From Bacteroidota bacterium (GTDB lineage: Bacteria; Bacteroidota; Bacteroidia; UKL13-3), in assembly GCA_018883485.1 (NCBI GenBank), contig VEQB01000084.1, positions 1 to 8,291 of the forward strand: 8,291 nucleotides of DNA. Direction: 5' to 3'. A model generated the notes under the pieces. That model was not told the origin of the DNA, made no database searches, and was given only the letters and a program-made list of their open reading frames with translations. The position numbers and the translations under genes are program-made. Of the stretch, positions 6,915 through 8,291 are shown one piece after another. How positions within the stretch are numbered: the first letter of the stretch is position 1; the number at the start of each line of letters is the position of its first letter.

Positions 6915-7598
6915 TTAAAAGAGTAGGTTTAGTTCGATCGCAAAGTTATGCATGCTGCCCGATTTATTAGTAATGGGAACACCATCATTTCCTGGCCAAG
7001 TTCTACCAAGGTTAATATCTCTAAAACCATATTTTACAGCCAATTGAAAAGCAATATATTCTAATTGGTATTGATAGGCCGAAACACCCGCCCAATCGTT
7101 TCTTTCGAGTGCTGGGTTGCCACCTGTAGGAAAGGTACTTTTGTCTTGAAATATAAGTTTATTAATAACGGTGCTGTATTGCATTCCCAGCCCCACTTTA
7201 TGTGGACTTTTATTGCCTAATTTTTTCATTAGCATAAGGGGAAAGTCGAGGTAAAGAATTTTGATAGTACCGATATCTGGTGGGGTAGATTTAAATCTTC
7301 CGCCTTTGAAAGAAATGCACATTTCTTGCTGAAAACTCCATCCACCATTAAGGTTTACCCGCGCAAGCCCACCGCCGAGAACACCCACCATTACACCATT
7401 ATCTAGCGGGTAGCTACCTAAAAGAGTACAATATTGCAACCCCATTTTGATACCTAATTTATATCTACCCTCTTGTGAGGCTTTCACCCATGGGACAGGC
7501 TCTTCCTCATATTCTTCGACTGTTGAATCTGTTTGAGCCAATAGCGCATTTCCCAAAATGCAAAGGAGAAGGAGAAGAAAAAATTGAGGTACTCTCAT
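6915..7598 (-). CDS. PorT-like outer-membrane beta-barrel protein
   Basis: This 227-residue protein has a signal peptide: a basic start, a leucine-rich core and a likely signal peptidase I cut after ALLA (A21/Q22). An acidic linker (EEYEEEP) follows, then alternating beta-strand sequence such as YKLGIKMGLQY, and a C-terminal strand ending in LNLLF. A terminal phenylalanine is typical of outer-membrane barrels. The pattern fits the small barrels of the OMP_b-brl_2/PorT-like group, with an estimated 8-10 strands, located in the outer membrane. Function is unknown; many relatives are uncharacterised and only some belong to type IX secretion. It precedes pyrF by one base, apparently as the first gene of a barrel-pyrF-transporter operon, although nothing links these functions. 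A possible -7 box lies just upstream of its ATG. Confidence 0.8.
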   Translation of the reverse strand: MRVPQFFLLLLLCILGNALLAQTDSTVEEYEEEPVPWVKASQEGRYKLGIKMGLQYCTLLGSYPLDNGVMVGVLGGGLARVNLNGGWSFQQEMCISFKGGRFKSTPPDIGTIKILYLDFPLMLMKKLGNKSPHKVGLGMQYSTVINKLIFQDKSTFPTGGNPALERNDWAGVSAYQYQLEYIAFQLAVKYGFRDINLGRTWPGNDGVPITNKSGSMHNFAIELNLLF

Positions 7599-7603
7599 AT
7601 TTA

Positions 7604-7611
7604 CAAAGCTA
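7604..7611 (-). promoter_or_regulatory. Possible -7 box (TAGCTTTG) before the barrel gene
   Basis: On the minus strand this reads TAGCTTTG, an exact match to the Bacteroidota -7 consensus TAnnTTTG. No TTG is found at the expected -33 distance; GTTCC is the nearest. If used, transcription would start about two bases before the ATG at 7598, giving an almost leaderless mRNA. A match of this length can occur by chance in AT-rich DNA, so this is weak. Confidence 0.28.
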
Positions 7612-7662
7612 TGAGAAGGAAACGTGATACGGAACGCTTTATTCTAAAATATTCTAAAAGTT

Positions 7663-8291
7663 TTATTTAAAAGTATATCGGTAACGCTTTACTTCCATAG
7701 CCGCAAAATAACCTACAGCCCCATTTGTAATGTTGGTAGGTAAGTTAGCCGGTGGAGTCTGGAAAGGGCCAGGTATACCTGGACTAGCATTGTTAAATGC
7801 ATTGATAAAGTCGAACATGTTTTTATCTACCGACCTAAATATAGCGAGGTATTCTTGACCTGTTTCGAAGCGCGCAAAAGGGATTTCGAAAGCGTATGGT
7901 TCATTAATGGGTGTAAAATTATTGTCGAAGGTAATTTTATTATTATCAAAAGAGTCGGCATTAATTACATTGCTGTAGATACCATTTTCAAACCAGGTAT
8001 ATTTAATTCTTGGACGTTCATCATACCCTGCGTAACTAACTCCCCAACCCGCAGGCAGAAAGGGTTCTTGGGCTTCTTTCCAAGTTTGAAAAAAGGAGTC
8101 TATTCTAAACATGGGCTCTAATTTAGAAACAGCATTGTAGACTTTATTATCATACTTGATATTTAAGGTATAAATGGTATTCACAGAAGGCGTGGCTGCT
8201 ACAGAAGAACCAGTAATTCCTATCGGTGACCAAGTAAAGGAATTTGCTCCACTACCAATTAAATCAACTGGAGCATTGGCACATACTATAG
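7663..8291 (-). CDS. DUF4249-type protein, 5'-truncated, with an unusual Ig-like N-terminal segment
   Basis: About 208 residues are visible and the frame runs off the right edge, so the start is not in the window; the GTG at 8184 is an internal valine. The main part (from about base 8170 down to 7663) resembles the C-terminal two thirds of DUF4249 proteins: YTLNIKYDNKVYNAVS, then PMFRIDSFF, a central PYAFEIPFARFETGQEYLAIF block and the ending KRYRYTFK. Members are predicted lipoproteins, from memory often beside a TonB-dependent receptor, with no defined activity. The first 40 or so visible residues (CANAPVDLIGSGANSFTWSP, then GSSVAATPSV) instead look like the Ig/PKD-like repeats of large secreted, type IX-sorted proteins. 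I do not expect that segment at this place in DUF4249, so the frame may be a real fusion or an assembly chimera near bases 8155-8180. It ends 64 bases before the barrel gene. Confidence 0.7.
   Translation of the reverse strand, partial: IVCANAPVDLIGSGANSFTWSPIGITGSSVAATPSVNTIYTLNIKYDNKVYNAVSKLEPMFRIDSFFQTWKEAQEPFLPAGWGVSYAGYDERPRIKYTWFENGIYSNVINADSFDNNKITFDNNFTPINEPYAFEIPFARFETGQEYLAIFRSVDKNMFDFINAFNNASPGIPGPFQTPPANLPTNITNGAVGYFAAMEVKRYRYTFK

Noticed and set aside
7641..7660. Tandem ATTCTAAAAT ATTCTAAAAG in the 64-base gap
   Set aside because: Two copies of a 10-base AT-rich unit are within what chance gives in such DNA, and no hairpin or T run marks it as a terminator.
7855..8121. Plus-strand frame of 88 codons opposite the DUF4249 gene
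   Set aside because: It is antisense to a recognisable protein and shows no domain or start signal.
8182..8184. GTG as the start of the DUF4249 gene
   Set aside because: The frame is open to the edge, no signal peptide follows the GTG, and DUF4249 proteins need an N-terminal lipoprotein signal.

Overview
This window looks like ordinary chromosomal DNA of a low-GC member of the Bacteroidota, most likely Flavobacteriales. The evidence is the absence of Shine-Dalgarno sequences, a Bacteroidota-type promoter (TTG, 20 bases, TAnnTTTG), a Big_5-type lipoprotein, a PorT-like outer-membrane barrel, a DUF4249 protein, a pheS without pheT beside it, and the long 'type 2' form of PyrF. No mobile element, CRISPR array, rRNA or tRNA was seen.

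Layout. Bases 1-2271 (+) hold the end of a class I SAM methyltransferase, overlapping by 11 bases a lipoprotein with an N-terminal Ig-like domain. Bases 2272-2723 are a 452-base gap containing two copies of a 12-base repeat, an 11-bp inverted repeat and a promoter just before pheS. Bases 2724-4727 (+) hold pheS followed, 12 bases later, by a deoxyhypusine-synthase-family gene. The strand then switches, with only 7 bases between the convergent stop codons. On the minus strand, in transcription order from the right edge, come the 3' part of a DUF4249 gene (8291-7663), an outer-membrane barrel (7598-6915), pyrF (6913-6104) and a DcuA/DcuB-type C4-dicarboxylate transporter (6063-4735). The last three are close enough to be one operon.

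Function. Most of the content is housekeeping: phenylalanyl-tRNA charging, the last step of UMP synthesis, dicarboxylate exchange and envelope proteins. There is no clear functional theme. The deoxyhypusine-synthase relative probably makes homospermidine, because bacteria lack the eIF5A target and homospermidine is a common flavobacterial polyamine.

I found no convincing new multi-gene system. The points most worth checking are an abrupt domain switch in the DUF4249 reading frame at the right edge (assembly chimera or real fusion), the substituted active-site positions in the deoxyhypusine-synthase-like enzyme, and the repeats in the long gap before pheS.
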